A program made the position numbers and the translations under genes. DNA of 64,000 nucleotides from Ascaris suum (taxonomy: Eukaryota > Nematoda > Chromadorea > Rhabditida > Ascarididae): NCBI GenBank assembly GCA_013433145.1, contig CM024175.1, positions 7,796,516 to 7,860,515 of the forward strand, given 5' to 3'. The notes below the pieces were generated by a model, which worked only from the letters and a program-made list of their open reading frames with translations, did not search any database and was not told where the DNA came from. Numbering within the stretch: position 1 is the stretch's first letter; each line of letters begins with the position of its first letter. Positions 1 through 13,019 of the stretch are shown here, piece by piece.

Positions 1-1336
1 AATGAAAATCGCCATTTACTGATTCATAATAAATATTTCTGAGGACATTCCAAAGTTACAACGATAGATCATGTGCGTGGATGTGTGTTACATTTATGTG
101 CTTTCCATGAATTCTCGCATATTTTTCAAAAAAATCCTCAATGGCGGAAACAGAAGAATGATAAAGATTACACAATCATATTCTCCTACCCCAATTGCTT
201 CCTCTCCCACTTTCGCTTGATAGATAATGCCGAGAATTGTCTTATTAAACCAATATTCGCTTTAACAGTCGCCACAATAGGACAACAATTTAGATCGTCA
301 TGACATAAACATTTATCGCCATATTCCATGTAAACAGATGTATTTCGATTGCATTTCTTCAGCTTCGAGCATTCGCTCCAATCGCCTTAGGGCATTTTTG
401 GAAGCCTTCAGCAATCGCCATTCGCACTATAACGTCGAAGGTTTATAATGATGTGTTTTGTTGCGATGCCCCCAACGTAGTGCTGCGAGAGAGCACATAA
501 CGTCATCATTGGCAAGTTGACAACTGCACGCTAGACCTTGTAGAATGAATGCGTGCCGCCCAGTGAAGCACAACACGCCAACGGCGATCGATTTTGTTCG
601 CGGATCCATGAATGGAGTAAGAGACGAGCGGCGCCTACTGAATGGATGCCTCACATCGCAATCCACCGCCTCGAGAACCGCAGCCACACATAACGCCGCC
701 CTTGTTCCCTCACAGAATGCGTGTGAAAAGCACCATGTGAGTATTGGCTCGCTCGTATTAGCCCTCATGTATGTCGACCATGCTCGGTACGGTCATGTGC
801 ATTTATTGCAGAGCGCATCTTCCATACAGTAATGAGATGTTAAATTGAAATTTTCTGTCAAAGAGCTCGCAAATATAGAGGGGAACTTCATGACTGCACA
901 AATATTCAAAGTTTGTGTTACACTGAAACCAACATTCACAGCAAAGTCGAAATTCGGTGCAAAGGTTTGCACTAGAAGAGGAGCAAATTTTCATTTTGGT
1001 GAATGTGAAAGCTTTTCAATATGACAGTCTAGTTTGACGATTTGTAAACGCACTGCTGGATTTCAATGATACACTTTGCGCAATTGAACGATGAAATCAT
1101 ATACAGCGAGAGTGGTGAGCAGTATGCATCGATGAGTGGACCCAGCACACGACGTCCACTGAACTTTTCAAACAACGCTTATAATATTTCTAGACGTCGA
1201 TGGATGTAATGCTCACTTTCGATAAGTCGTTGAAACTAAGTATATAAGACATTAACGAGTGACCAATGAAACTCAAATATGCTTAACAAACACGCAATCA
1301 TCAACGCATCCATATTGGAAGAACAGTGAAACGAAC
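1..1336. other. No assigned gene; possible flank of a minus-strand gene
   Basis: Apart from a GC-richer pocket at about 540-770, this stretch is AT-rich and shows no domain I recognise. The pocket has open frames on both strands (minus 427-768, plus 545-832). It could hold a downstream exon of the C1-domain gene at 1337-1495, because it lies on the correct (3') side for a minus-strand gene. However, I cannot find the remaining Cys/His half of the C1 finger here, so no exon is called. Confidence 0.4.
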
Positions 1337-1495
1337 CTTCGCAGGCGTAGCCCTGGGTGAGCATGCCCCATATCTTGTCGCAGCAATGATGACAGTAAGT
1401 TGGCTTGCCGAAGGTCTTACGCATGAAATAATGCCCATGGTCACGGCCGATCGCCATTAGAGTTGCATCGACGTTGTGACCCTCTGCGGCCATTG
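1337..1495 (-). CDS. Partial gene: exon with N-terminal half of a C1 (phorbol-ester/DAG-type) zinc finger
   Basis: Reading from an ATG at 1493, the exon encodes about 52 residues. They contain H, 12 residues, C, 2 residues, C, 13 residues, C, which is exactly the first half of the C1 signature (HX12CX2CX13C). The core KPTYCHHCCDKIWG is followed by QGYAC, as in PKC, DGK and other C1 proteins. A CACAG acceptor (minus strand) lies just before the exon and a GT donor just after GAAG, giving exit phase 1. The zinc-binding residues of the second half (CX2CX4HX2CX7C) must lie in a further exon that I did not find. C1 domains bind diacylglycerol or act as membrane or protein adaptors. Which family this belongs to (kinase, GEF, DGK, Munc13-like) cannot be told from one exon. 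The start could also be internal to a longer exon, because the reading frame is not closed immediately upstream. Confidence 0.6.
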
Positions 1496-4400
1496 CTGTG
1501 CGTCTTCACCTACCTCCGGACTGAAATTTTACTGACTAGAGTTTTAAGGGTAAACTAACGCTTGTTGAAAAGTGGAAACAGACTCTTCTACTGAGTTATT
1601 AATTTCTTTAGTATTTCGGTACAAAAGAACATCACGGCATTGAATATTTTTCCCAGAGAGCAACAGTGGTGCTCAAATGAGCCTACAAGAAGTTCATCAG
1701 TGCAGGAAGGGTCTGGAAAACGGACCTGCCCAAGGCAACGACCCCTTAACTCATGAACACCCATACCGTAAGCATGGATGCGTAGCGCTACTGTGTACTG
1801 TGAGGAAAGCGCCCCCCATCTCAGCATTCCTCCTCTCAACTCCAGTGGAATAAAAATTCTCGAGTTTTTAAAGATCGTCTCCTTCTTTCGTTGCCAATTT
1901 TAAAAAAATCAACATTTTCCTCAAACATCCATGAATCTTCTCCCCTTCCACATCCGGCATCAGTGTTCAATCCCTCAATGCGCTAGCCATATACCTCGAT
2001 GATGGCGACCCTAATTTCCGACAGGTGAGGAATAAGAGATTTGCATTAACGAATTAAGCGTTATGCTCGCGAATGATGCATAAACTGGAAATGGCAGGCA
2101 ATTCATTCATGCGCCGTTCAATACGTTAAAACGGGCGAGTATTCTCTTGTAGCCGATGCCGTTAGTTTCAGAAGGCAATCAATCAACATTTAATCATGAA
2201 ATCTCTATATCATTTAGTCTTCTCTTTCATTACACAATTACTCGATTCACAAAGCAAATAGTGGTGTTGTTTTCAACACGGTATTGCTGTTTTTTGCTGG
2301 CAAAAACTGTTTGTGTGCAATCTTAACAAAATTCTCTTCGATATTTCGACATTTTATATAAGGAGCTGAAAAACGACTACGTAGCGCATCTTACTTAGGA
2401 AGCAGTCTCAGAACATAAAAATATTCCTAGGAAAGGAATAAATAGATTTATAATAGAATGATTTGTCACTAGACGTAAGCAATAATACTCTTCATATATC
2501 TATTTGCACCGCCAGATGTGCTATCAAGCACTATTCTAAACTCGAAAAAACCAATAACTTGCCAGAGAAAAGCTCAACAGCCTGATTAAAATTTCCAAGG
2601 TATAATCTAATTTCATCAGTAATATTTTTCAACGTTATTCAATCCAGAAATTTACTTCTTTGTTTTTGCAGCGTTTTCCATAATAATAGATCAATAAGCG
2701 AAATGAAAACCGTCAAATTTGTGCTGTAATTTTCTAATTTGAATGAAATGTTAGCAGCATAAACAGGAACGGCATATATTGAAGCCGCAATTCCACGCCA
2801 ATAAAATCATGTCATTTTCGGCTAAGAACGCTGCAACGACGTCCAATGCTTACATCAGGTCGCTTGTCAATGAATTAGAGTTGCTTCGGGGAACCACACA
2901 ATTTTCGACATTGAATCGGAGGTACCAATGGCTCCCTGCAGAAATCCCGAATCGAAGCCTCCCTCAATTTTCTTTAAGAGTGCAATCCCATCCCATCGGT
3001 TATAGCCGTCACCAGTTATCGGTGTAGCCAGTGTCAGTAATGACAATGACAGGTAAACAGGTAATATGAACATCAAGAAAATAAAAAATTAGTGACCGGG
3101 ATCCTCATCTCTAATGCTCGGTTATTGTTATATCGTGCGACTGGTGGCAAATGATAACTACATTCGGAAATGGCATTTTAATTTGCGGTCACCTAACTCG
3201 CAAGTTGATGCCACTGAACCTTGAAAAAAACGGATCAGCACCTTTGGCAGACGAATACACTTTCCCAAAGATTCAACTCGAGAAACCTATAGAACAGTGA
3301 TAACAAAAATCCATCAAATTTTACCACTGAGGACTGTTAGATGATCAACCTATAGACCTCCACCTTAGCTAGACATTCTTCTGGTACCGATTTCATAGAA
3401 AATAGCAGTATGCCTCCCATTTCAAGATCCAAGTTTCATACAACACTATTACCTATGTGCTTAACACGGAGACAAATGGCGCCTTCTCTGTGAAGAACGA
3501 AACGAGCTTCATAAGGAGGATCAATTCGAGGCGAAAAATTCGCTTCGAATTCACGTTTCCGAATAAAGGTGTTTACTGACACATCGCTTGATGGAATGAA
3601 CTTCAACGCAGTAATTCAGAGGCGCACAATTTGCATATACACTGGCCTCTGGTTAAAGGCTTCAAGTATGGTGATTCACACTATTTGAAGATGACCTGAG
3701 CATTTCAGGAAAGCGAATTGGCACAGTCCACATAGCAGCACCTCAGGAAATCATGCAAAAAAAGTTTTGCCACTTTGCTTGCGATCCTTGCCGAGCAACA
3801 ACATTTATAATAAAAAGAATTCAAGCCCCAAATTTTGGGAAACAGTTCTTTCAGCTAATAAAGCTTGCAGCATAGATTACTTTGCGTGCAGTTCTTACAC
3901 CTTTCAAGCCGATCATAGGAAGTGAAGGAAGCAACAAAGACGTTAAAATTACTCGAGTGGGCTTAACTGAATATTTGAGAGAATTATAGAACTTCATAAT
4001 TAAGAAAACAATCGCGAAACCTTTTAAAATATTGTGAACATTTTGCTGAATTATGGTCGGCATGAAGACACACTTGATAATGTCTCATTCGGTTAACTTC
4101 TTCACGTATAACATCAAGAAATAAAGAATGCAGGAGAGATCATCATATATGGTTCACCGCGTATAGGAATGGTTCTTATAGACTTAGTATCTGTAAATTT
4201 GTCGATCCTCAACGAAGGATATACTTAATTATTTCACGCGCCGCATATTTAGCCGGAAACAATCTGCACAGAAGTGCATCATCAATCGATCTCCCATGCA
4301 CGAGCTTTTGCGGTTGTATCAGAGAAAACAAACCAAAGTAGTCGCGCCTTTCTAATTTCACTGCCACTAACAAAATGTACTAAATTTCCTGTGGACAGAG

Positions 4401-7400
4401 GAGGAGAGAGATGAGTATCTCAATGATAACTTCTCAGCTCAAGATCATAGAAACCTTCAAGAAACTTCAACTTCAACACTCCTGTTACTGTACAACAAAG
4501 CTCCAGAATCGCCACCTCCAGATTTTTTTCAATGTCCACAGCTAAATAAGTGTGTAAGCTCAGTCTAAGACAACGCAGTGCTTATCTCAAATAAAATAAA
4601 ATTCATTCAAATCTCTTTCACACCCCTTTTTCGATTATTCGCTATGATCATTTAATATATAGGAAAAATGCATGGAATCTGAAATTTTCGGGCAGCACCA
4701 TTCCGCTGAGCCATAGAAGTTTGCTGATGTCGAATAGCGCATCTTGCTTCTTTTCTTTTTCAAAATCATCAAAGAAAGCAAAGAAACAGGTTTACTTTAT
4801 CGAAACTTGTCACAAATGAAGAGACAAAATTTGTACTGAAAATTAAGTGCGGTCATGTTTTGATAACATTTCGCAGTGCCACCCATCTGTCAACCTTTTA
4901 TAGTCAGCAAAATTTGCAACACCTTCCCTTGCAATACTGATGAAACGAAATACAATCATTGTGCCATCAATATAGCTCACCGATTGGTGCCGATTCGTTG
5001 AGTAGCATTAACGGGGGTGGAATGTTGACGACGAGCTCAAATGAGCGTGAGAGGTCTCATCATGATATCCTCCACGACTTCTCGCTTCTCATTGGCTCCT
5101 GCAAGCGATCAAGCGATCTTCCTTGTCAATGTTTTTAATCCTCAATTATGCTATTTTCGAGACATTACAAATATTTTGAAATCGTATATCAATGTCAACT
5201 CAATTATGCTTATATCATTGAGAAACTGATTTTTTTTTAATGTTTGTGGAAAATAAAAACGAAAAGAGAACTTTAGGCGCGCTAATAAGTTGGTGTGAGG
5301 AACGATAATCAACCTGCAAAAATGAAAAAAGAAAACCTAAGAAAAGGAAACAAGCAAGTTGAAAAAACAATAATCAATTCGTCTGAAAAAAAAGGAAATA
5401 AACTTCCGGTCTATAAACGAAAGCACAATCACTGTAAAAATAACACATTCCGTCTACATTGAGTATCACATCGATGTATAATGCGTCAATGTGCTTGCAT
5501 CATTATTAGTTCTTTAGCTAAATATAGGAGCACAAAGCGGGCTACATTCACCTGTCAGTAAATCGCAAATGCACATTGAAACTGTTTATAATAAATATTT
5601 CTTGAAATAAACTACCTCTAGTTAAGTACACAGGTAGGCAATAAATTATAAAGGTGTCAAGTTTATGAGATAAACGGCTAACTAAATACGATGACCCATA
5701 GAATACAATCAAAAAAACCCATAAAGTCCTTCCCACAATGCCTATGTAGCAAAAAACGCTCTTTATTTAGACTAGATTGTCACATTTTCATGTGAGTACC
5801 TGCACACCAGAGCACAATCATGCAGGAAAATGCCTTGACAAGAATATTTAATGCAAAATAAATGAACGGAATAAATACTTTAAGGGAAGGCATAAAAGAA
5901 TGAAACTGCGAATGCAAACGATGAAATCCACGGCGTTGAGGCGACGAGTGAATGGCGCATTAAAAGACAACGCGATGGGTGCCTAATGCGGCAAAACCAA
6001 GCCCAGGTCCACCCAAAAATGGGCATCGTAAGAATGTGCTCATGGTGGATTTCGATGGACATTCAGGTGGTTCGTTGTATTTTTTAGAGCGCCGAACATG
6101 CACGAGCCATGCAAGCATGCTCCTCACTCCTCTCTATGCTTCCGAACGCACGCCAACACCCCCCATACCATTCAACACTATTTCCAGCACTCTGCACGTC
6201 TATATGTCCAGCCTGAAGGTACTCTTTATGCATAGGCAGAATGTCTCGTCGATTGGCGTGATGGCTAGGCCCAACTGCGCGGCACATTGATCGGGATGCA
6301 CACGCAGCAGCTGGTGCCTCGGCGACCAGAGCCTGGCGAGAGCGTTAATGCCACTACCACGCGTGCACTGGCGATTCGTGCTGCCAGCTTATCCTTCAAC
6401 AAGCCCGCACCAACCGCTCTTCCCAAAAGCCCAATTGCATGATGTTGAACTATTCTCACTAATCACTACAACAATTGCAACAAGTCCTGAGGTAATCCTG
6501 AAGTAGTCTTACTTGAGGTTTCTATATTTTAAGCAAGACTGTACAACAAACGGTAAAGGGCGAAATGGATCAATCAGTCTTCTGAGCACATATGTCCATA
6601 ATAATACAACATTCGTTTATACTATCTCAACGATTGGTTAGCACGTATTTGCGACTACTCCAGGAATCTCAATCCGAGGTCGAATACTGGTACAGAAACA
6701 TGTAAAAGACAAATTGACCTGTCCAATATATCTCATGAACGATAGACATCCGACAGTCGGAGCGAATTCTACATTCGTATCTACGTAACTGAAAAGAACC
6801 AAAATCGGTCGACTTCCTTCACGATGAATAGACAAAAGTGAAGAAGGGTGGATAGACGCCTTATAGCACAATAAGCACAAAAGACAGGGAAGTGAGAAAG
6901 ACAGTATGGCTGTAACGTGACAAGTCATTGAGTCACGGCGGTGCATTTGATATATAAAACAAACATTTGCCTTTGTTATAATATAACTTTGCGCATAACA
7001 TCCTCTCATTAGCCAAAACGAGCTCGCTTTGCCTTTTTTGCTGTAAATGTTAACAGAGGCTAATCTTGCAATGCAATGTTAACCAATTTTGGCTTCTTAC
7101 AACGCATTGCAGTAGTAAAACTTCTTGCATGCAATAGTACAAAGATTTCAGGTTGCACTGCACTATAGCAATGCTGTACATTACAATTGCAATCGTAGCG
7201 TTTTGCTCGTCGATCAATTGCAAAATGTTCATCTTCTATTTTCGTACAAAATCAGTATGCTCTAACTAATTTTCCCAAAAATGGATTGATTATAAAAGAG
7301 TAAAAGGAGCCCCAAAGCACATTCTCATGATCAGGTAGGAAATAGTTACATAGAATGAACTCCTATGCAATGAATTTTTGGAAATAGAAGATGTAAAAAC

Positions 7401-7769
7401 TGCTTAATCAATACAAATCTATCTTGCAATATTTGCAGGATTCGGCTCACTTAGAATTGAAATGACTTTACAATCATTGAAATATGTCTATCCTATTCAC
7501 GAAATCTTATCAAATATTGGTTGTGTATGGATCATAATTGACAAACTCATTACTTCGAATTCAGTACCGCTCGCTTCGATAGTGTTGATACAAGCGAAGT
7601 TTTGTTGGAATATGAGGCAACCTTAAAGGCATAAGTGATCAATTAACATGTACATATTAACGTTTATGCTTGTCTGTCTGCTCACCTAGTAGTTCCAGCT
7701 CGTAAAGCACAAAGAATGCAGCGATGAAATTTTTTGGATTTAATCTAGACCTCTCTTTCTGTCCATGCA
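1496..7769. other. Intergenic or intronic DNA without a supported gene
   Basis: Only short open frames without domains, periodic coding signal or paired splice sites are visible. A GC-richer pocket at about 5.93-6.45 kb stands out from its AT-rich surroundings and has overlapping frames on both strands. One minus-strand frame there runs about 60 codons without a clear start. It could be an exon or an old repeat. I recognise nothing in it. Confidence 0.4.
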
Positions 7770-8020
7770 AGAGATTGCATGGCAATGTGAATGTGATGAG
7801 GCCATTAGCAAAACTAGTCAAGGGCCCTGAATCATCACAACAAATTGGTTGTACATGTTTTTGCTTGTTAATTTATTTATTTCACCATCGCAAGGTGTGG
7901 GAACACACAAAAAGAGAAGACAAGAGAGAATTTGAAAGAAGCGTGAAGGAGGAAGAAGCAAAAACTCCGCAGAGCAACAATCCGAGCGAAGAGGCATTCA
8001 AGAGATAAAGGCAAGTTTTG
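7770..8020 (+). repeat. Left member of a diverged inverted repeat pair
   Basis: This segment is matched in opposite orientation by 8730-9040. Shared blocks include GAGGCCATTAGC, TTGTACATGTTT, TGTGGGAACA and AAAGAGAAGA, in the same order once one copy is reverse complemented. The match is clear over about 200 bp with small gaps. The open frame 7724-8008 here and the minus frame 8728-9114 in the partner derive from this repeat. They are not conserved with each other as proteins over their length, so I do not call genes. Confidence 0.75.
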
Positions 8021-8729
8021 GTGAAAGTGCGCTATCTAAACGCTTTCATGAAGTTTATATGTTCGACGCTTTCCTGAAAGCGGCAAGACAAATGACACGA
8101 TGCAATGTGATGGTGGTGTGAATATGTGGAGGTCTGCTTGAAATATGCGACGTATATTATGCTCTCATTATCGGAACGAGAGATTGACACCAACAATGAG
8201 TGACAGCTGCTAACTAACAATATTAACGACACTGCGGTAAAGAGATTTACTTCAACAGTTAACAAAAAGGTATAGAGAGGGTACATCGGTTTAGCACATT
8301 TTTTGCCGTTCGCTTATAATCGACCTTTAGTTTTAAGTTTTCCATCGCATACTTACATCCTATTGTTAGAGCGAGGTAAATTCTTTCAAAAATCATTTGC
8401 TTGAGTGCTTGTAGAAATGCTTTAAAGTGGTCGGAACATTTCCACAAATATGCGAAGCCGTAATTTTATCAGCCAAATTACCCTAACGAGTCAAAGATCT
8501 TCAGCGTCGCAGGCTTATTCTTAAGTAAAAAATTGTGTGCAGTTTTTGCGACATTCCACTCCCAGTAACAATGCAGGTTGCCCCTCGCTGTGGCCTATCT
8601 TGGCAGCGGTTTTGGCTCGTCAAAAATGATGCACTACAGACAATGTTCTACCTAGTTCCCAGTTTCGTGTTGTGCCAATCTGGAATGTACCCCTACTGAT
8701 ATCGACAATGTGTCACTTCTTCATTCTTC

Positions 8730-9040
8730 AAACTGCTTCGTTCATCACATCATTGCTGCCTTTATGTATTGAATATCTGTTAGATGAGATTGTTGCATCG
8801 CAGAGGTTTCGCTTTTTGCCCTTTTGCGCATCTGTCAAGTTGCTTGCTCTCTTATCTTCTCTTTTGTTCATGGTTATATACTTTTTGCATGTTCCCACAC
8901 TCCGCGACGATGAAATAAGTAAATCAACGAGCAGAAACATGTACAACAAATTTGCTGTGACGATTCGGTTGTCCTCGACCAGTACAGCTAATGGCCTCAT
9001 TGTCATGCCCTGTCTTTCAAAAATAGGAAGACGTGTGATG
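8730..9040 (-). repeat. Right member of a diverged inverted repeat pair
   Basis: Reverse complement of this segment aligns with 7770-8020. It is longer because of internal insertions, one of them near 8870. About 0.7 kb of unrelated sequence separates the two copies. The arrangement could come from two insertions of one repeat family or from a foldback element. Terminal repeats and target duplications were not identified. Confidence 0.75.
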
Positions 9041-10689
9041 TCCTTTATAAACGGAGCAATAATAAAGAGGCATCGGTAGCGGTTCTGCCAAGAATGTTTA
9101 ATCAAACCCGCCATGCTTGCTCTCTAATATGATCACAGCTTAGAATTCGCAAGTCGCTAAAACGGACCTATATTTGAGTAGAGGCTAATGGAGAAAGCAG
9201 AGGCTCGGGCTCCTAAACTTTCAGTACGAATGTGCACTCGGGAAAAATTACGAAACGGACAAGGCGCACAATCGACGAAATCTGGTGGAATCTGCTTGGT
9301 CAAGTCCTCTTTTCAATTGCTAATTTGGTCCTGCACCTCATATTTGCTGGTAATTGCACGAATGCGGTGCGCAAATACGTCCGACAGCTGATTCAATATG
9401 CAGCAATTTGAAGCGTGGATCAATACTCGAAAAAAAGCTTACAACATTCGCAACTTTCCAAAACTGATTTGAATTGAAAGCGGAAGTGTGAGAAGCAACT
9501 TATAAATAGGAAATATTGTAAATTAAACATCAATAAAGAATTAAGTCGTGATGTGCTTCTTTCTTAAGAAACTTGTAATCTAATAAAGCAAAGACTACAG
9601 ATATGCCTTTTGGGGGTCGCCAACAAGACAAGCACACGACTGGTCAGCATTATAAGGTTTCGGCATACACACCGACCTCAACCACGCTTGTAGCAAGTAG
9701 CTTAAATCCTTCGATGCACTGCGCCATATTCTTTAAATATTTGTAAGCTCAGAAGGAGTATCGCGAACTATGCACATTGCTCGACAACGTCCTCATTTTA
9801 TTAAACGCATTCCATATTTACGTTGTAGTCACATATTAAACCGTTTCAAAACAAATAAACCTTCGGTATAAACGAACACTTCTGAAACGTTTTTTAGTCC
9901 TTTATTGAAATACTTAACTAGACTATTCAATTATACTCACTTTACTGTACGAAACAACAACAACCATTTGTAATGCAGTTTTGTCATCAAAGCAACACTT
10001 TTTGCGGCGGAAGCGGTCGTTTAGTGCGTTGTAACTGCCTGCAGTGCACTCTTCGACGTTTAGACGGTATTGCGAGGTTTACTATTTTGCAGCTTACTAA
10101 ACAAGCTTTGGCATTTAGTCGCCCATTTTGTTTCTACAAATGTACGCCTAAGAAGATCGCATCAATTTCCATTGTGGATGAACTTACGGAGACTCTCTAG
10201 CCATTGGTTCGTTCAATCATGAGATCTACTTGGAACGGATAGTTGCAGTGCACAAGCAAATGCTTGCGATGCAACGACAACTATTCGAATCTTCGAACTA
10301 TCTACGTTTTTCCTTGACCACGGCTGACCCCCACAGGCATTAACTGACAGACTCAAAGTAGCTGGAGAGCAACGCAGCAAGGTTATTTCTTTTATTAACT
10401 TCAATACAGATAGTATAGTTAATAGAGCTGTGGAACTGGAGGTTATACTAATCGAAAAAAAGCCGAATATAATTGTTATTTGTAACATGGCTGTCTTTCT
10501 CAACGCCTGATTCATTCGTCCCAATAAACGAAGGCTATCAGGTAGTTTGTTGTGACTGTGAAACAAATGTTAAGGTTGGAGGAGAAGAAGTAGCCCTACT
10601 TGTAAGTGGATATATATATATCCCTCGCTCGCAATGTTTCCGTATCATCAACTAGTGATTATGCAGGCATTCGCATTGAATTGAAGCTT
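9041..10689. other. No supported gene
   Basis: Short frames only (for example plus 9973-10200 and minus 10213-10566), none with a recognisable domain or convincing splice context. A short (TA)n run lies at about 10612-10622. Nothing else is seen. Confidence 0.4.
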
Positions 10690-12480
10690 AGCAGCTGGGA
10701 AGAGGCTAAGGCGCTGCTAGCTCACCACAGTTGGAGTGAATATCTCTAAGGGTCGTCCGGTGATGACGAAACGTACAGCCTCTTTGTCAGTTTAGTGCAT
10801 GATGTAAATGAGTTTTGTGCGCCAAACAAAAAACCACTCAGTTCAAGCGACTGCCACCACATCTCCATTGCTTGGCAGCAAATTTCCTGGGAATTGATAA
10901 CCACAAGCTCACACTATTAGATGGTTTTTATCAGTGCTTAGATTACTACCGAATCTAATGCGTGAAGCTTGCTGGAAACTGTGAGAGAGGTTTTATATAT
11001 GGCAGAAACGTTAAGCCATTTTACAGATATGTTAGGGGTAAAATGAAGAAGCTCCTTGAAAATTGTCGTGATGACTCCGTGGTTATGGATGGCCGGCTGT
11101 GATGCAGTATACACACAGACTAGTTCTCAAATATTTTTATAGAAGATAACACTGTGCAGCGATTTTTTCTGTACGAGGTAACGTGCATTTGGATTTTGTT
11201 GATGTGGGCACTGGCTCAGCTCTGAAGACTATTCTTGAACTCAGTAATGAGGTTTCACTCACATCAGATGGCATCCCATCACTGTTCATGCCACCACAAA
11301 AGCAATCTTGTGGCCGCTTTACGAATTTTCCACGTTCGCTATCTCGTTCAAATCTTCCCCATCTTTGCTGAAGAAACCACCCGCCACCCCAACAGAGAGA
11401 AATGGCCGGATTAGTCTGACTTCTTCATTGGCAAGATTCTCGAAACAGTCGTCAGAGTTGCGATGATGGATCATTTTACTTGAAAAACTCTTCTGAACGC
11501 TGTCGAACTTGGCTTCATTCATGGTCGGTCCGAGACGTCGCTCTTCAATGGCGCGGTGTCTTCGTTGAATATGAGAGTTCGGAACAAAATCTTGTGCACT
11601 GATTATGCTAGCGCCTTTAATGCGCTCTGCCATTAGAGGCTACTCTTAACACTAAAAGAGGTCACTGGCTTATTGCTAAAGTGGTTTAGAGATTTTTGCG
11701 TTTATGAATTTTTAAAATAAGAATTGCCGATAGTTACTCCGTTCCAAATGCAGTTCTTTCCTGCAAGGAAGTGAGTCCTACTTTATTCCTCATATATATT
11801 CATAACGTTTCCGATGATATTCTGAGCAGTAGTGAGCTCTTTGCTAACAACCTCAGAATTTAATGTCTACTGCATGATCCTGCCTACAACTTCCATATTC
11901 TACGAGGGGACACTGAAGCGTTCGCAAAGTTGAAGAAATTATGGCCGCTAAATGCTTCTCATGAACAATGTCATTTGCTTCATATCAACTTTCGGCACGA
12001 ATGTTTTCTCAGGCTACGAAGTGACGTTCCTTCTACGGCAGATGGTGTTCGTGAGCCTGATATTATAACCGCCTTAAGCTTCAGTGGAGGTCGCAGTATT
12101 CCACTGTTGCTGAAAAGTCTTCCAAAGTGGTAAACTGTATTCTCCGCGCTTTACGGCACAGATGTATTAGCCATTACAGATATGACTTCATCGCCTACTG
12201 CCGATCCATCTTGGAATGCTGCATTCCTGAGACCTTACTTGATTCTTGATATCAGGTTGCTCAAGGATGTTCAGAAACACTCCACCTGTATTGCTTCTGA
12301 CAAAATTTACCGTGGTCCATAGCAGCCCAATCACACTAACAGGCTAGAAACCTTTGACCTGGAATCAGTGGAACCCGAAATGCTCAAACTTGACTGGATT
12401 TTTGGTTATAAAATTGTATTCACCTTTTCCGGCATCTCGCTGTCGACCAAATATCAGTTGACTTCTCCCAGTATTCGGCG
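10690..12480 (+). mobile_element. Decayed non-LTR retrotransposon (CR1/jockey-like LINE) fragment
   Basis: Reading across frames on the plus strand gives the order expected of a LINE polyprotein. First comes a region like the endonuclease-RT linker (about 10.7-10.9 kb). Next are degraded RT blocks. These include a stretch near 11.76-11.86 kb with LFLIYIHNVSDD followed by ELFANNL, matching the family's LLFLIYINDL..KLFADDL region, where the catalytic YADD/FADD motif is changed to FANN. Then comes the C-terminal part near 12.2-12.4 kb with FLRPYLILD and RLETFDL, like the RPxLEY and RLxxLxL segments of CR1/RTE-type elements. Many stops and frameshifts interrupt every block and the RT active site is mutated, so this is a dead copy. 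The 5' end, 3' tail and target duplication were not located. Family assignment within LINEs is inference. Confidence 0.7.
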
Positions 12481-13019
12481 TGCACATTAGTTTGAGCTTG
12501 CCAAAAGATATTGTGATACAAGCAATGTTTTGCATAATTTCCAATTTCGTGTTTTATGAGAACGGTATTTGTTTCCCATCGGTATCTTTAATGCACCCAT
12601 TCCTTCACCTTTCAAGCTGCAGCTGAGCCGTTTTCATCTACACACTGTTGTTGTTTTCCCGTATAAAATGTCCACTCGCCTAAACTACAGCACTGCGAAC
12701 GTTTTGTTGTTTCCTGTTGTTCATACTCACATGCTTTTGCATATTTCTCCACTTCGGGATATTAAATTGTAAACAGCAAATAGAATAAAAATATATTTCT
12801 GATTACACGTACATAAATGCTCGATTGCGTATGCTTTATATATTACCTTTTAAATATATTATATATTACCTTTTATATATTATGTGTACGTACGCCTGCG
12901 TGCTTTGTTTCAGATTTGCCTTGTAAGTACCAATGCTTCGATGTGCTTTTCCACTCTCACTGGGTAGGCCTTTCGGATATTTTATTTGTTCTTATATAAT
13001 CTAATAGTGATACGAATAA
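12481..13019. other. Spacer with AT-rich tandem motif
   Basis: Between the LINE remnant and the duplicated block. At about 12836-12885 an AT-rich motif containing TATATTACCTTTTA is repeated twice. No gene is seen. Confidence 0.4.

Noticed and set aside
427..832. Overlapping 95 and 113 codon frames on opposite strands
   Set aside because: No domain, no consistent splice pair, and the missing half of the C1 finger is not there.
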